Source: Naasia lichenicola (GTDB taxonomy: Bacteria; Actinomycetota; Actinomycetes; Actinomycetales; Microbacteriaceae). From it: a DNA stretch of 64,000 bases. A program made the position numbers and the translations under genes. Shown here piece by piece: positions 9,376-23,919 of the stretch (its first letter is position 1; the number at the start of each line of letters is the position of its first letter). The notes below the pieces were generated by a model. It saw only the letters and a program-made list of their open reading frames with translations, made no database searches and was not told the DNA's origin. Location: assembly GCF_004801885.1 (NCBI RefSeq), contig NZ_SSSM01000005.1, forward strand, positions 496,001 through 560,000. The letters are read 5' to 3'.

Positions 9376-9421
9376 GTTCCAGCCCGTTGCCTGCGGAATT
9401 CCGTAGGTGACGGGCCGGAAC
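9376..9421 (-). terminator. Long hairpin after the DUF1684 gene
   Basis: Two 23-base arms meet at GGAA/TTCC (9398/9399) with four differences, all transitions. It begins 8 bases past the DUF1684 stop on the minus strand. Its centre matches the hairpin at 7549-7592. Confidence 0.55.
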
Positions 9422-9428
9422 GGACACA

Positions 9429-10052
9429 TCAGTGGAAGCTGCGCTCGCCGACCGGGATCTCGGCCGACAGCGTGTTGCCGCGCGGGGCGAGCGGGCAGGC
9501 CCATTCCGGGTCGTAGGCGCAGGACGGGTTATACGCGAAGTTGAAGTCGAGGACGATCTCCGCGTCTCCCCCGTCGACCTGTCGCGTGCCGAGGTCGGCG
9601 CCCTTGATCGTGTCGATCAGGTAGCGACCCCCGCCGTAGGTGCCGCCGGGCACGCGGGACAGGGCGTCCTTGACGGGGATGAAGATGCCTCCGCCGTAGG
9701 AGGTGAGACGCCAGACGTCGAGGCTGCCCAGGTCGGGGAGCTCGGCCAGTCCGATGCGCTCGAAGCGCACGACGCCGTCCGTTCCGGTCTCGACGTCGAG
9801 CGATTCGGGCTCGGCGGGGGAGATCGGCACGGTGAAGCGCCACGACGGGTCGTAGTCGGGCACCTCGAGGCCGCGGAAGCCGGAACGATCCTCGGGGAGG
9901 AGCGGCGTCGCCGGAGAGCTGCGGAACAGCTCGTCCCGGCGCTTCCGCCAGACGACGTGCGCCTGCGCGGGCGGCAGGCTGCGCACCTCGTCGTAGATGG
10001 CGAAGACGCTGCGGCGCCACCCGACCGTAGCCAGAGCAGTCTGGGCGGTCAC
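9429..10052 (-). CDS. DUF1684 domain protein
   Basis: About 207-residue cytoplasmic protein of a widespread family with no assigned reaction. The family signature is clear near the C-terminus: FNFAYNPSCAYD, then WACPLAPRGNTL and a final IPVGE. The centre has a Gly-rich FIPVKDALS...GTYGGGRYL segment. The start is GTG 10052, overlapping the stop of the upstream gene as GTGA, so the two are translationally coupled. A long hairpin follows the stop. Confidence 0.8.
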   Translation of the reverse strand: MTAQTALATVGWRRSVFAIYDEVRSLPPAQAHVVWRKRRDELFRSSPATPLLPEDRSGFRGLEVPDYDPSWRFTVPISPAEPESLDVETGTDGVVRFERIGLAELPDLGSLDVWRLTSYGGGIFIPVKDALSRVPGGTYGGGRYLIDTIKGADLGTRQVDGGDAEIVLDFNFAYNPSCAYDPEWACPLAPRGNTLSAEIPVGERSFH

Positions 10053-10564
10053 GACTGGCCGGCCGCGGGTGCCTTGAGCTCCCCGATCATCGACCACCAG
10101 GTCGGCGCCTCCTGCTGGAGCCGCAGGCCGCGGTACTGCCACACGCTCCACAGCACGGGCCAGGCGGCTGCGCTCAGCACCCCCGCGTCGAACTTGAGTC
10201 GATCGCGATAGAGGGTCTTGCCGGTGCCGGCGGGATCGGCGGCTATCGCGATGCGGTGGTCCCAGACCCGGAACACGCTCGTCGCTCCGCTCACTCCGCG
10301 GCCGTTGTCTCGCATGATCTGCACTCCGACGTGGCGGCGCTCGGGGTATTCGATGTTGATGATCTGCTCGCCGATCGGGAGGAACAGCGCCTTCATGGTC
10401 ACCGGGTGCTCTCCCGGCGGCCAGCGCGTGGGGAAGCCCTTCTCCTCGAGCGACTGGAAGCCGAGTGCCGGGCTCATCACCTCTCGCAGGACCGCGGGGG
10501 ATTGGATGGCCCGCCATGCGGCCTGAGGCTCGCAGTCGAGGATGAGCTTCAGGAATACCTGCAT
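10049..10564 (-). CDS. SRPBCC/START-like hypothetical protein
   Basis: 171-residue soluble protein. The N-terminus (VFLKLILDCEPQAAWRAIQS) resembles the first strand and helix of SRPBCC/polyketide-cyclase-like ligand-binding folds, and the predicted alternation of strands followed by a C-terminal helix (WPVLWSVWQYRGLRLQQEA) agrees. No catalytic motif is seen and the ligand is unknown. It overlaps the DUF1684 gene by four bases, so the pair is one operon. Divergent from the DUF427 gene. Confidence 0.55.
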   Translation of the reverse strand: MQVFLKLILDCEPQAAWRAIQSPAVLREVMSPALGFQSLEEKGFPTRWPPGEHPVTMKALFLPIGEQIINIEYPERRHVGVQIMRDNGRGVSGATSVFRVWDHRIAIAADPAGTGKTLYRDRLKFDAGVLSAAAWPVLWSVWQYRGLRLQQEAPTWWSMIGELKAPAAGQS

Positions 10565-10695
10565 GCGGCCAGTCTGCCAGCCTGGTCCTGGCTGTCTGCT
10601 GGCTTCGGAGCCGCCTCACGGGGGAATTGCTCCAGTGTGGTCACGTTGCATCAGCAGATGCGCGCATCAGCAGGCGCACGAACGAAGGAGACCCC

Positions 10696-10998
10696 ATGAA
10701 GGCAGTAGTCGGCGACACCGTCATCGCGGAAGCGGACAAGGACGACCTCATCTCGATCGAGGGCAACTGGTACTTCCCGCCCGCGAGCGTGAAGCAGGAG
10801 TTCCTCTCGAAGAGCCCCACCCCGTACACCTGCCCGTGGAAGGGCGAGTGCCAGTACTTCACCGTCGACGTCGACGGCCAGGCGCTCCAGGACCGCGCGT
10901 GGAGCTACCCGACGCCGTACCCCACCGCCTTCGATCGGGTGGGCAAGGACTTCAGCGACTACGTGGCCTTCTGGAAAGAGGTCACGGTCACCGAGTAG
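10696..10998 (+). CDS. DUF427 domain protein
   Basis: 100-residue protein of the DUF427 family, a small beta-rich domain of unknown function. Recognisable features are the repeated W-Y-F-P and PTPYTCPWKGEC segments, then the DRAWSYPTPYP motif. AAGGAG at 10685-10690, five bases before ATG 10696, decides the start. The stop overlaps the 3' end of the convergent sprT gene by 11 bases, leaving no room for a terminator between them. Confidence 0.85.
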   Translation: MKAVVGDTVIAEADKDDLISIEGNWYFPPASVKQEFLSKSPTPYTCPWKGECQYFTVDVDGQALQDRAWSYPTPYPTAFDRVGKDFSDYVAFWKEVTVTE

Positions 10999-11476
10999 AC
11001 GGACTTCGCCTCTGCGGGCGCGCCTCCGGCTCTCGGGGCTTCCAGGTGATGAGCCTCTTCTGACTGAAGCCGCGCCCGCAGATCGCGCAGGACAGCTGCC
11101 CCGTCGGCTTGCGGTACCTGTAGTGGGTGTGTCCGCCGGGACAGGTGCCGATCCAGGTGGCCATCTCGATGGCCGATTCGCCATCGTGCAGGCGATCGCC
11201 GATGTAGCCGATCGCCCGCGCCGTCGTCAGCCACTTCGCGCCGTGCGCCGCCTGGTGGCCCGCCATCGCGTGCGCGACCTCGTGCAGCAGCACCTGATGG
11301 ATGTCGTCGTCCTCGTACTTCTCCGCGAGGTAGCGCGAGACGGTGATCCGCTTCGCGCTGTAGTTGCACAGACCGGCCCGCCGCTTCGCGGTGTCGAAGC
11401 CGAAGCTCCAACTCGGGTCGAGATGCATATCGATCAGTGCGGCCGCCCATCGGCGCACTCGGTCGAGATCGGACAC
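10988..11476 (-). CDS. SprT-like zinc metallopeptidase
   Basis: 162-residue protein of the SprT/Spartan-like family. HEVAHAMAGH gives the HExxH catalytic motif with a downstream histidine (GAKW region), and a C-terminal zinc-ribbon is suggested by C-PGGH and CAIC. Bacterial members are poorly characterised; the eukaryotic relative cleaves DNA-protein crosslinks. Start is GTG 11476 with GAGGAG about nine bases upstream. The 3' end overlaps the convergent DUF427 gene by 11 bases. Confidence 0.8.
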   Translation of the reverse strand: MSDLDRVRRWAAALIDMHLDPSWSFGFDTAKRRAGLCNYSAKRITVSRYLAEKYEDDDIHQVLLHEVAHAMAGHQAAHGAKWLTTARAIGYIGDRLHDGESAIEMATWIGTCPGGHTHYRYRKPTGQLSCAICGRGFSQKRLITWKPREPEARPQRRSPSTR

Positions 11477-11570
11477 GTGGTGTTCTCCTCTACTCCGGCA
11501 CGCGCCGACCCTACGTCACGGCGCCGACACCGTCGTCGAACGGCGCGACCCAGGCGAACCATCTTCACCG

Positions 11571-11658
11571 TTCAGGCTTTCGACCGTGGTTCAGGTGAAA
11601 ATCGCCTGAACCAGGGTCGAAAACGCGGGATCGCCTGAACCGTGAAAATCGCCTGAAC
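11571..11658 (-). repeat. Palindrome with three TCGCCTGAAC repeats
   Basis: TTTCGACC and GGTTCAGG (11578-11595) pair with CCTGAACC and GGTCGAAA (11605-11622) around a nine-base loop. TCGCCTGAAC occurs at 11602-11611 (ending AAC), 11631-11640 and 11649-11658, and an inverted GTTCAGGC at 11570. It lies just downstream of the sugar dehydrogenase stop, so it may act as its terminator. The rest of 11477-11570 is the sprT upstream region with nothing clear. Confidence 0.5.
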
Positions 11659-11678
11659 TGCGCACGAGGCCGACGGGC

Positions 11679-12857
11679 TCAGACGGGGGCGAGCGCGATC
11701 CGCACGAGGCGATCGTCGCCGTCGCGGGGGCTCCCCCGACCCGTGTTGTTGGTGAGGAACCAGAGCGAGCCGTCCGCTGCCGCGAGCACATCGCGGATCC
11801 GGCCGTAGTCGCTGAAGTACGAGGAGACGCTCAGGTCGTCGTCGGCGGCGTCCTGACCGATCGCGCCCTGGATGACCCACAGGCGCTCGCCGCCGAGCCC
11901 TGCCATGAATAGGGTGTCGCCGATCGCCACCAGTCCGCTGGGCGATGCGTCGTCGGTGGACCACTGGTAGATCGGATCGGTGAAGTCAGACCCGGAGCCG
12001 GTGCCCGATGCGGCGTCGGCGTCGCCGATGCCCTCGACGATCGGCCAGCCGTAGTTCGCACCCGGCACGATCCGGTTGAGCTCGTCCCAGGTGTCCTGGC
12101 CGAACTCGGCGGCGAACATCGTGCCGTCCTCCGCCCAGGTGATCCCCTGGGGATTGCGGTGACCGTACGACCAGACGAGAGACGCGTCGAAGGGGTTGTC
12201 CTCGGGTACCTCCCCCGTCGGCGTCATCCGCAGGATCTTGCCGTTGAGCGAGCCGAGATCCTGCGAGCGAGACGTATCCCCCGCATCGCCGACCGTCGCG
12301 TAGAGCATGCCGTCGGGGCCGAATGCGATCCGGCCGCCGTTGTGGTTGCCCGCCTTCGCGAGGCCGTCGAGGATGATCTCCTGCTCCCCCAGCCGGAAGG
12401 CGCCGGGTGCTCCGTCGAGGTGCATCCGGACGATGCGGTTGTCGTCGGCCGACGTGTAATAGGCGTACAGCCAGGGTCCGCCGTCGCTCTCGAGGAGCTC
12501 GAGGCCGAGCAGGCCGCCCTCTCCGCCGGGGACGACGCCCGCCACAGGAGCCACCTCCTGCAGCGTCCCAGCGGCGGTGAGCTCCTGGACATCGGCGTTG
12601 TCTCGCTCGCCGATGAGCGTCGATCCTCCCTCGACGGGCAGCACCGACCACGGGACGTCCAATCCGGTCGCGAGATCGGTGGGGGTGCCCGCCGGCTGCA
12701 GCGCGCCCAGGGGCGTGCCGGTCGACGGCGTCGCCGTCGTGGACGGCAGCGGGGCAGGTGTGGAGTCGGTCGAGCCGCCGTTCCGTCCGCCGTCCGAGCA
12801 GGCGGCGAGGAGCAGCATGGCGAGGGCGGCGGATGCGGCGGTGATGGCTCTGCGCAT
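11679..12857 (-). CDS. PQQ-dependent sugar dehydrogenase-like lipoprotein (GSDH family)
   Basis: 392-residue secreted lipoprotein. The N-terminus is a signal peptide ending in the lipobox LLAAC (Cys ~20), followed by a Ser/Thr/Pro linker to about residue 45. The rest is the six-bladed beta-propeller of the glucose/sorbosone dehydrogenase family: LDVPWSVLPV, NHNGGRIAFGPDGMLYATVGD, YGHRNPQG and FAAEFGQDTWDELN are family signatures. It probably oxidises an aldose at the outer face of the membrane, if PQQ is available; actual substrate unknown. Downstream is a palindromic repeat. Confidence 0.85.
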   Translation of the reverse strand: MRRAITAASAALAMLLLAACSDGGRNGGSTDSTPAPLPSTTATPSTGTPLGALQPAGTPTDLATGLDVPWSVLPVEGGSTLIGERDNADVQELTAAGTLQEVAPVAGVVPGGEGGLLGLELLESDGGPWLYAYYTSADDNRIVRMHLDGAPGAFRLGEQEIILDGLAKAGNHNGGRIAFGPDGMLYATVGDAGDTSRSQDLGSLNGKILRMTPTGEVPEDNPFDASLVWSYGHRNPQGITWAEDGTMFAAEFGQDTWDELNRIVPGANYGWPIVEGIGDADAASGTGSGSDFTDPIYQWSTDDASPSGLVAIGDTLFMAGLGGERLWVIQGAIGQDAADDDLSVSSYFSDYGRIRDVLAAADGSLWFLTNNTGRGSPRDGDDRLVRIALAPV

Positions 12858-12886
12858 GCCGACACCGTGTCAAACCGACCTGAGGA

Positions 12887-13744
12887 TCAGTCGCGGCCGA
12901 TCTGGAAGATGCTGCGACCGGGTGGCGGAGACGGGACGGCGGTCGCGTCGGTGACGACCGGCGCTCCGGCGATGAACTCGCGCAGCTCGCGCCCCGCCAC
13001 CGCCTTGGCGGGATGCGGGCCGGCGGCCAGCAGGCGGGGCAGCCAGCCGAGCGGCAGCGGCGCCTTCGATCCGATGAGCACGAGGTTGCCGAACCGGCGG
13101 CCCTTGAGGATCTGCGTCTCGGCCAGCGCGGCGACTTCGGGCAGCACCGCTGACAGCGTCGAGGCCTGCCCGCGGGCGAACCTCAGGCCGGGGCCGTCGG
13201 CGAGGTTGATCGCGACGATCCCGCTCGGTGCCAGCAGGCGCACGGCCTCGGTGTAGAACTCGACGGTCGTCACGTGCGCCGGGATGCGGGCTCCGCTGAA
13301 GATGTCGATCACCAGCAGGTCGACCACGCCGAGCAGCGCGTCGGGCAGCTTGGCGAGCGTCTCGCGGGCGTCGCCGTAGCGCACCCGGATGTTCGAGTCG
13401 CGGGGGAGCGGCAGGTGCTCGCGGACGAAGTCCACCAGCTCGCGTTCGAGCTCGAGCACCTGCTGGCGGGATCCCGGTCGTCGAGCGGCCACGTAGCGCG
13501 GCAGGGTGAGCGCGCCCGCACCGAGGTGCACGGCGGTGATGGCCTCCGTCGGCTCGCCGATGAGGTCGATGACGTTCGCGATCCGCTGGATGTACTCGAA
13601 GCCGAGCTCGGTCGGATCCTGCAGGTCCACCTGCGACTGAGGGGTGCCGTCGACGACGAGCGTCTTCATGCCGGGCCGGAACCGATCGTCCTCGATCCGA
13701 GCCTGCATGCCGTTCGAGAGCACGATCGAGGGGGAATCCGCCAC
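12887..13744 (-). CDS. Spermidine synthase-like methyltransferase-fold protein
   Basis: 286-codon protein with the spermine/spermidine synthase fold. The nucleotide-binding loop is VHLGAGALTLPRY, an acidic residue follows in LELERELVD, and DLLVIDIFSGARIPAHVTT corresponds to the aminopropyltransferase Asp region. In actinobacteria such proteins are often annotated fused or spermidine synthase-like without proof of polyamine synthesis. GTG 13744 with AGGA about eight bases upstream is preferred over longer in-frame extensions. Confidence 0.75.
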   Translation of the reverse strand: MADSPSIVLSNGMQARIEDDRFRPGMKTLVVDGTPQSQVDLQDPTELGFEYIQRIANVIDLIGEPTEAITAVHLGAGALTLPRYVAARRPGSRQQVLELERELVDFVREHLPLPRDSNIRVRYGDARETLAKLPDALLGVVDLLVIDIFSGARIPAHVTTVEFYTEAVRLLAPSGIVAINLADGPGLRFARGQASTLSAVLPEVAALAETQILKGRRFGNLVLIGSKAPLPLGWLPRLLAAGPHPAKAVAGRELREFIAGAPVVTDATAVPSPPPGRSIFQIGRD

Positions 13745-13800
13745 CTCAGCATCCTGGCATGGGCCGCACGGGAGCCGCCTTCCGCCAGGACACTGGCATA

Positions 13801-13851
13801 CGGACAGAACACTCCCGTACGCGGACGTGTTCTGTCCGCAACGCAGTGTTC
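13801..13851. repeat. Perfect 12-bp inverted repeat plus half-site upstream of rpoB
   Basis: CGGACAGAACAC (13801-13812) and GTGTTCTGTCCG (13827-13838) are perfect inverted repeats separated by 14 bases. A further half-site CAGTGTTCT is at 13844-13852. They lie between the spermidine synthase-like start and the rpoB promoter, and could be an operator or a modular intergenic palindrome. The remainder of 13853-13990 shows nothing clear. Confidence 0.5.
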
Positions 13852-13994
13852 TCCGCATCCGCCGGCAACGAAAACCTGAGAATCCCCCGACACTTTCGAC
13901 CGCGCTCCGACCCGTCCGGTCGGCCGATCCGCAGGGAATCAGGGGTGAGGCCGCGTGGTTATACAGGACAACGCGGAATGGATCAAGGATCGAC

Positions 13995-14024
13995 TGGACA
14001 CGCGCTTCAGAAGCGGCCTATAGT
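13995..14024 (+). promoter_or_regulatory. rpoB-rpoC promoter
   Basis: TGGACA (13995-14000) and TATAGT (14019-14024) are spaced by 18 bases, a good sigma-A type promoter. The predicted start near 14031 leaves a leader of about 260 bases before rpoB, a common length for this operon. Confidence 0.7.
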
Positions 14025-14292
14025 AGACCCTTGCGCTCCCAGGACAATTCTGCGCGGACAAATCACGCCTTCATATTGCGGTCGGCTGTCGCGCGCCACG
14101 AACCCTTCTCCGTCAACGCATCTTCTGCATCAGTGCTCGTGAGCATCGGTGCGGAGCGCGGTCGGGACCGGGTTCTGAAAACACCGTAGCCGGTGACATC
14201 GGGAGTCCGCGAGATTCACCACACGACACACCCATCACGACCGCCAATTCACCCAATCAGTGACGCCCCACTCGGGCTTCGGAGGTAATTCC

Positions 14293-17784
<3,492 letters not shown>

Positions 17785-17834
17785 TCCGCGCCAGCTGACA
17801 CGTCACCCATACGGAACTTAGGGAAGAGAACACA

Positions 17835-21716
<3,882 letters not shown>

Positions 21717-21739
21717 TCCGGCGAACGCCGGCTGAACAC

Positions 21740-21773
21740 GAAGGGCCCCGCTGCTCCGGCAGCGGGGCCCTTC
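21740..21773 (+). terminator. Terminator after rpoC
   Basis: Perfect 15-bp GC-rich stem (21740-21754 with 21759-21773) and a TCCG loop, starting 24 bases after the rpoC stop. It ends in TTCGTCGTCC with no long T run, as is usual here. Confidence 0.85.
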
Positions 21774-21921
21774 GTCGTCCCATGCGCACGCGGGCTGGGC
21801 ACATGGTTCAGGGTGTACTCAAAGGTTAATTCGACACGCGGCAAGCCTTTGCTCGCGCGCGCTCCAGGGGCCACGATAAGAGCGCGCGGGTGGCGCAGGG
21901 GTGTTTTTTCGGGGGAGTGCT

Positions 21922-22428
21922 GTGATCGATCAGGAGCGGATGTCGCCGGACATCGACATCGCCTTCTCCCATTGGCTCTCCCTGCTGCCCTCCTGGCGAC
22001 TGAGTTCGGTCGCCCCTCGGCGCTCGTCGTGCGTGCGGTGCCCGAGCTATCTCGCGGCGCTCGGTCTCGACGGCATGATGCACGAGCCGGTGCACTCGCT
22101 GTTCTGCGCGGTCCACGCGATCGTGGAGGACCGGTTCGCCGAGGAGTCGGCTCCCGCGGACTTCGAGGACGACTGGCGGGTGCCCGTCCGCTCCGCGTAC
22201 TCCGATGACACCCAGTTCGAGACGATGCCGGTTCTCGCCGCACACGCCCCGCGTGGCGACCTCCAGGACGAGCTGGCGCTCAGCCGCCGTCGGGCCATGC
22301 TGTTCGACTGCGCCGTCGCCGAGCTCGCACTCCGCCGAGGCACGATGCTCGAGGCGGTCCTCGCCTTCGTCGAGCCGACCGTGCAGCGCATGGCGGACCA
22401 GCTGATCGCGGAGATCTGCGAGCAGTAG
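21922..22428 (+). CDS. Unrecognised CxxC protein, first of three paralogues in the pilus locus
   Basis: 168-residue soluble protein that I do not recognise. It shares a core with the proteins at 22748-23335 and 25125-25754: an N-terminal W-L-x-x-L-P-x-W helix (HWLSLLPSW), then CVRCPSY, L-x-L-D, H-x-x-x-H (HEPVHSL), and a C-terminal FVEPTVQRMADQLI. The two Cys and two His could bind a metal; this is inference. It is the most divergent copy, lacking the DVDEL segment. GTG 21922 after GGGGGAG is preferred to ATG 21940. It sits between rpoC and pilT, so a pilus role is suggested by position only. Confidence 0.6.
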   Translation: MIDQERMSPDIDIAFSHWLSLLPSWRLSSVAPRRSSCVRCPSYLAALGLDGMMHEPVHSLFCAVHAIVEDRFAEESAPADFEDDWRVPVRSAYSDDTQFETMPVLAAHAPRGDLQDELALSRRRAMLFDCAVAELALRRGTMLEAVLAFVEPTVQRMADQLIAEICEQ

Positions 22429-22747
22429 CGCCGAATCGCCGCATTCGGCTCGCAGAGCCGGGTGTTCTGAGCCGCAACTGACAGCTAGACGATCGGAAAT
22501 GGGCTGGTTGGCCCCCGTTTACGGCATGGCCAGGGTTGAGGTTGCACCCTAGGGTGAGAGAACGCTGTTTACCCGAACGGCTCTCGCAGTGACACCCATC
22601 ACCGCGCCTCCCCCCGCACACACCTGGACCCCCGGTGACCACGAACCCGAACGTGGTCGAGCGATCTTCTGCAGCGCCGACCGTCTCTCCCATCCCCTCC
22701 CTCCGCCAGCGCGCCGCCGCGCCCGCGAGCCGCATCGGGGGAACCCG

Positions 22748-23335
22748 ATGATGCTCCGTCCGTACCGACTCGAGCGCGAGCTCGATCGAGCCGTCGCGCA
22801 GTGGCTCGCCTGGCTTCCCCGGTGGGAGCCGAGCACCGCCCGCCGTCGCAACGAGATTTGCACCGTCTGCCCGCGCTACGTCGACGAGCTCGCTCTCGAC
22901 GAGATCCCGCACGGCCCGCTGCACGCTCTCGTCACCTCCGTCGACGCGCTGCTCATCGAGCACTTCCTCCGCCACGCCGCTGCCCGGTTCCCGAACCTCG
23001 AGCGCGGCGGCCTGTGGCGGGTCTGGGTCGAGCGCGGAGTCGTCCGCATCACCTCGAGCGACGGCTTCGACGTGGATGAGCTGATCGATCCAGAGGACAT
23101 CGAGATCGGCTCGCTCGACGCGCTGGGACTGTCCGAGCCGATCACCGTGGCGCATGCAGCTGCGGCCCGGATCGAGCTGCTCCGCCTCTACATCAGCCTG
23201 TTCCACGACTCGGTGAGCCGGCTGCGCCGTCAGCACAGCCAGATGACGCGGGCGCTGAGCGCCTACGTCGAGCCCAAGGTGCAGAGGATGGCCGACGACC
23301 TCATCCTCGAGATCACGAAAGCTGGCGCCGCGTAG
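22748..23335 (+). CDS. Unrecognised CxxC protein, second of three paralogues
   Basis: 195-residue soluble protein. Core features are QWLAWLPRW (~20), CTVCPRYVDELALDE (~40-55), IPHGPLHALV, EHFLRHAAARFP, DVDELIDPED (~115) and the C-terminal YVEPKVQRMADDLILEI. Closest to the copy at 25125-25754. ATG 22748 follows GGGGGAACCCG, nearly the same initiation context as pilT at 23920, which supports both starts. A long palindrome follows the stop. The 319 bases before it (22429-22747) contain only a small hairpin at 22637-22658 and no clear promoter. Function unknown. Confidence 0.6.
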   Translation: MMLRPYRLERELDRAVAQWLAWLPRWEPSTARRRNEICTVCPRYVDELALDEIPHGPLHALVTSVDALLIEHFLRHAAARFPNLERGGLWRVWVERGVVRITSSDGFDVDELIDPEDIEIGSLDALGLSEPITVAHAAAARIELLRLYISLFHDSVSRLRRQHSQMTRALSAYVEPKVQRMADDLILEITKAGAA

Positions 23336-23388
23336 CGCTCCATCTCGCAGTGACCTGGGCCCCATGGCGCACGCTTGCGCCAAGGGAA

Positions 23389-23430
23389 CCAGTTCTGCCG
23401 CTGAATTCGCAATTCAGGCGGCAGAACTGG
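23389..23430. repeat. Intergenic palindrome, family 1 copy A
   Basis: Arms 23389-23407 and 23411-23430 (CCAGTTCTGCCG...GGCAGAACTGG) pair over 19 bp with one bulged base and a CGC loop. The arms match those of the palindrome at 40801-40856. The tail after the right arm, GCATTTCGG, is also shared. It could end transcription of the paralogue gene from the left and the 6C RNA from the right. Confidence 0.65.
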
Positions 23431-23536
23431 GCATTTCGGTTTTCCGGAGGACCACGGAGGACTGCATGTCCTCATTAATGCCGACACTCGGACTAGGGCT
23501 TATATAGGCGAGTGCAGCCGAGTAATTTATTACTCA

Positions 23537-23625
23537 GGAGCTGGGGGGCTCCGATGGTGCGGCGCTGGGGGGCGCCGCACCCTAAACTTCTGGAAATCCG
23601 CTCTTGGGGAAGATGCGGATTTCAC
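23537..23625 (-). ncRNA. 6C-type small RNA (minus strand, boundaries approximate)
   Basis: On the minus strand two adjacent hairpins each expose a run of six C: stem 23572-23581/23556-23565 (10 bp, perfect) and stem 23548-23552/23537-23541 (5 bp). Both loops read CCCCCA. Two stem-loops each with six or more C define the actinobacterial 6C RNA. A further 13-bp hairpin with a CCCC loop (23593-23623) lies just 5' and may belong to it. Promoter and 3' end are not certain; a weak hairpin at 23520-23535 follows. It is antisense to the region upstream of pilT. Known 6C RNAs act by C-rich loops pairing with G-rich mRNA. Confidence 0.7.
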
Positions 23626-23640
23626 TGAGGCCGATCCGAA

Positions 23641-23674
23641 CAAAAGGGTGCCCCATTCTGGTGGCACCCTTTTG
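23641..23674. terminator. 12-bp hairpin upstream of pilT
   Basis: CAAAAGGGTGCC and GGCACCCTTTTG (23641-23652, 23663-23674) pair perfectly around a ten-base loop. The CTTTTG end followed by CGGTCTTTTCC looks like a rightward terminator, separating upstream transcription from the pilT promoter. Confidence 0.5.
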
Positions 23675-23680
23675 CGGTCT

Positions 23681-23726
23681 TTTCCGGGTATTCGCCGCGC
23701 GCCTAATCTGAATGGCGCGCCGATAA
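23681..23726 (+). promoter_or_regulatory. Candidate pilT promoter region
   Basis: TTTCCG (23681-23686), 17 bases, TAATCT (23704-23709) is a possible sigma-A promoter. An exact sigma-28 -10 box, GCCGATAA, is at 23719-23726, but the position 15 bases upstream has no TAAA-like box. The leader to pilT would be about 200 bases with no further structure noted. Confidence 0.35.
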
Positions 23727-23919
23727 CCCGTCGGCGCACGACGCGACACCCATCGCGACGGGCCAGCTCGACTGGCGACCACCCGAATACCCGAACTCAG
23801 ACTGCGACTCGATCGTGGTCGGTCCGCTTTCCCTAGAGCGGCATCGCCCCCTGCCCGCGCTCCACGCGTCGGCGAATCGTCTCCTCCCTGCTGTTCAGGT
23901 CATCCCTGAGGGGGACCCG

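Noticed and set aside
23520-23680. Cyclic di-GMP (GEMM) or other riboswitch in the pilT leader
   Set aside because: Attractive for a pilus operon, but the conserved GEMM core sequence and tetraloop receptor are not present on either strand; the C-run loops fit 6C RNA better.
23719-23726. Exact GCCGATAA as a sigma-28 promoter for pilT
   Set aside because: The -10 box is exact but there is no TAAA-like -35 at the required 15-base spacing; kept only as a note in the candidate promoter entry.
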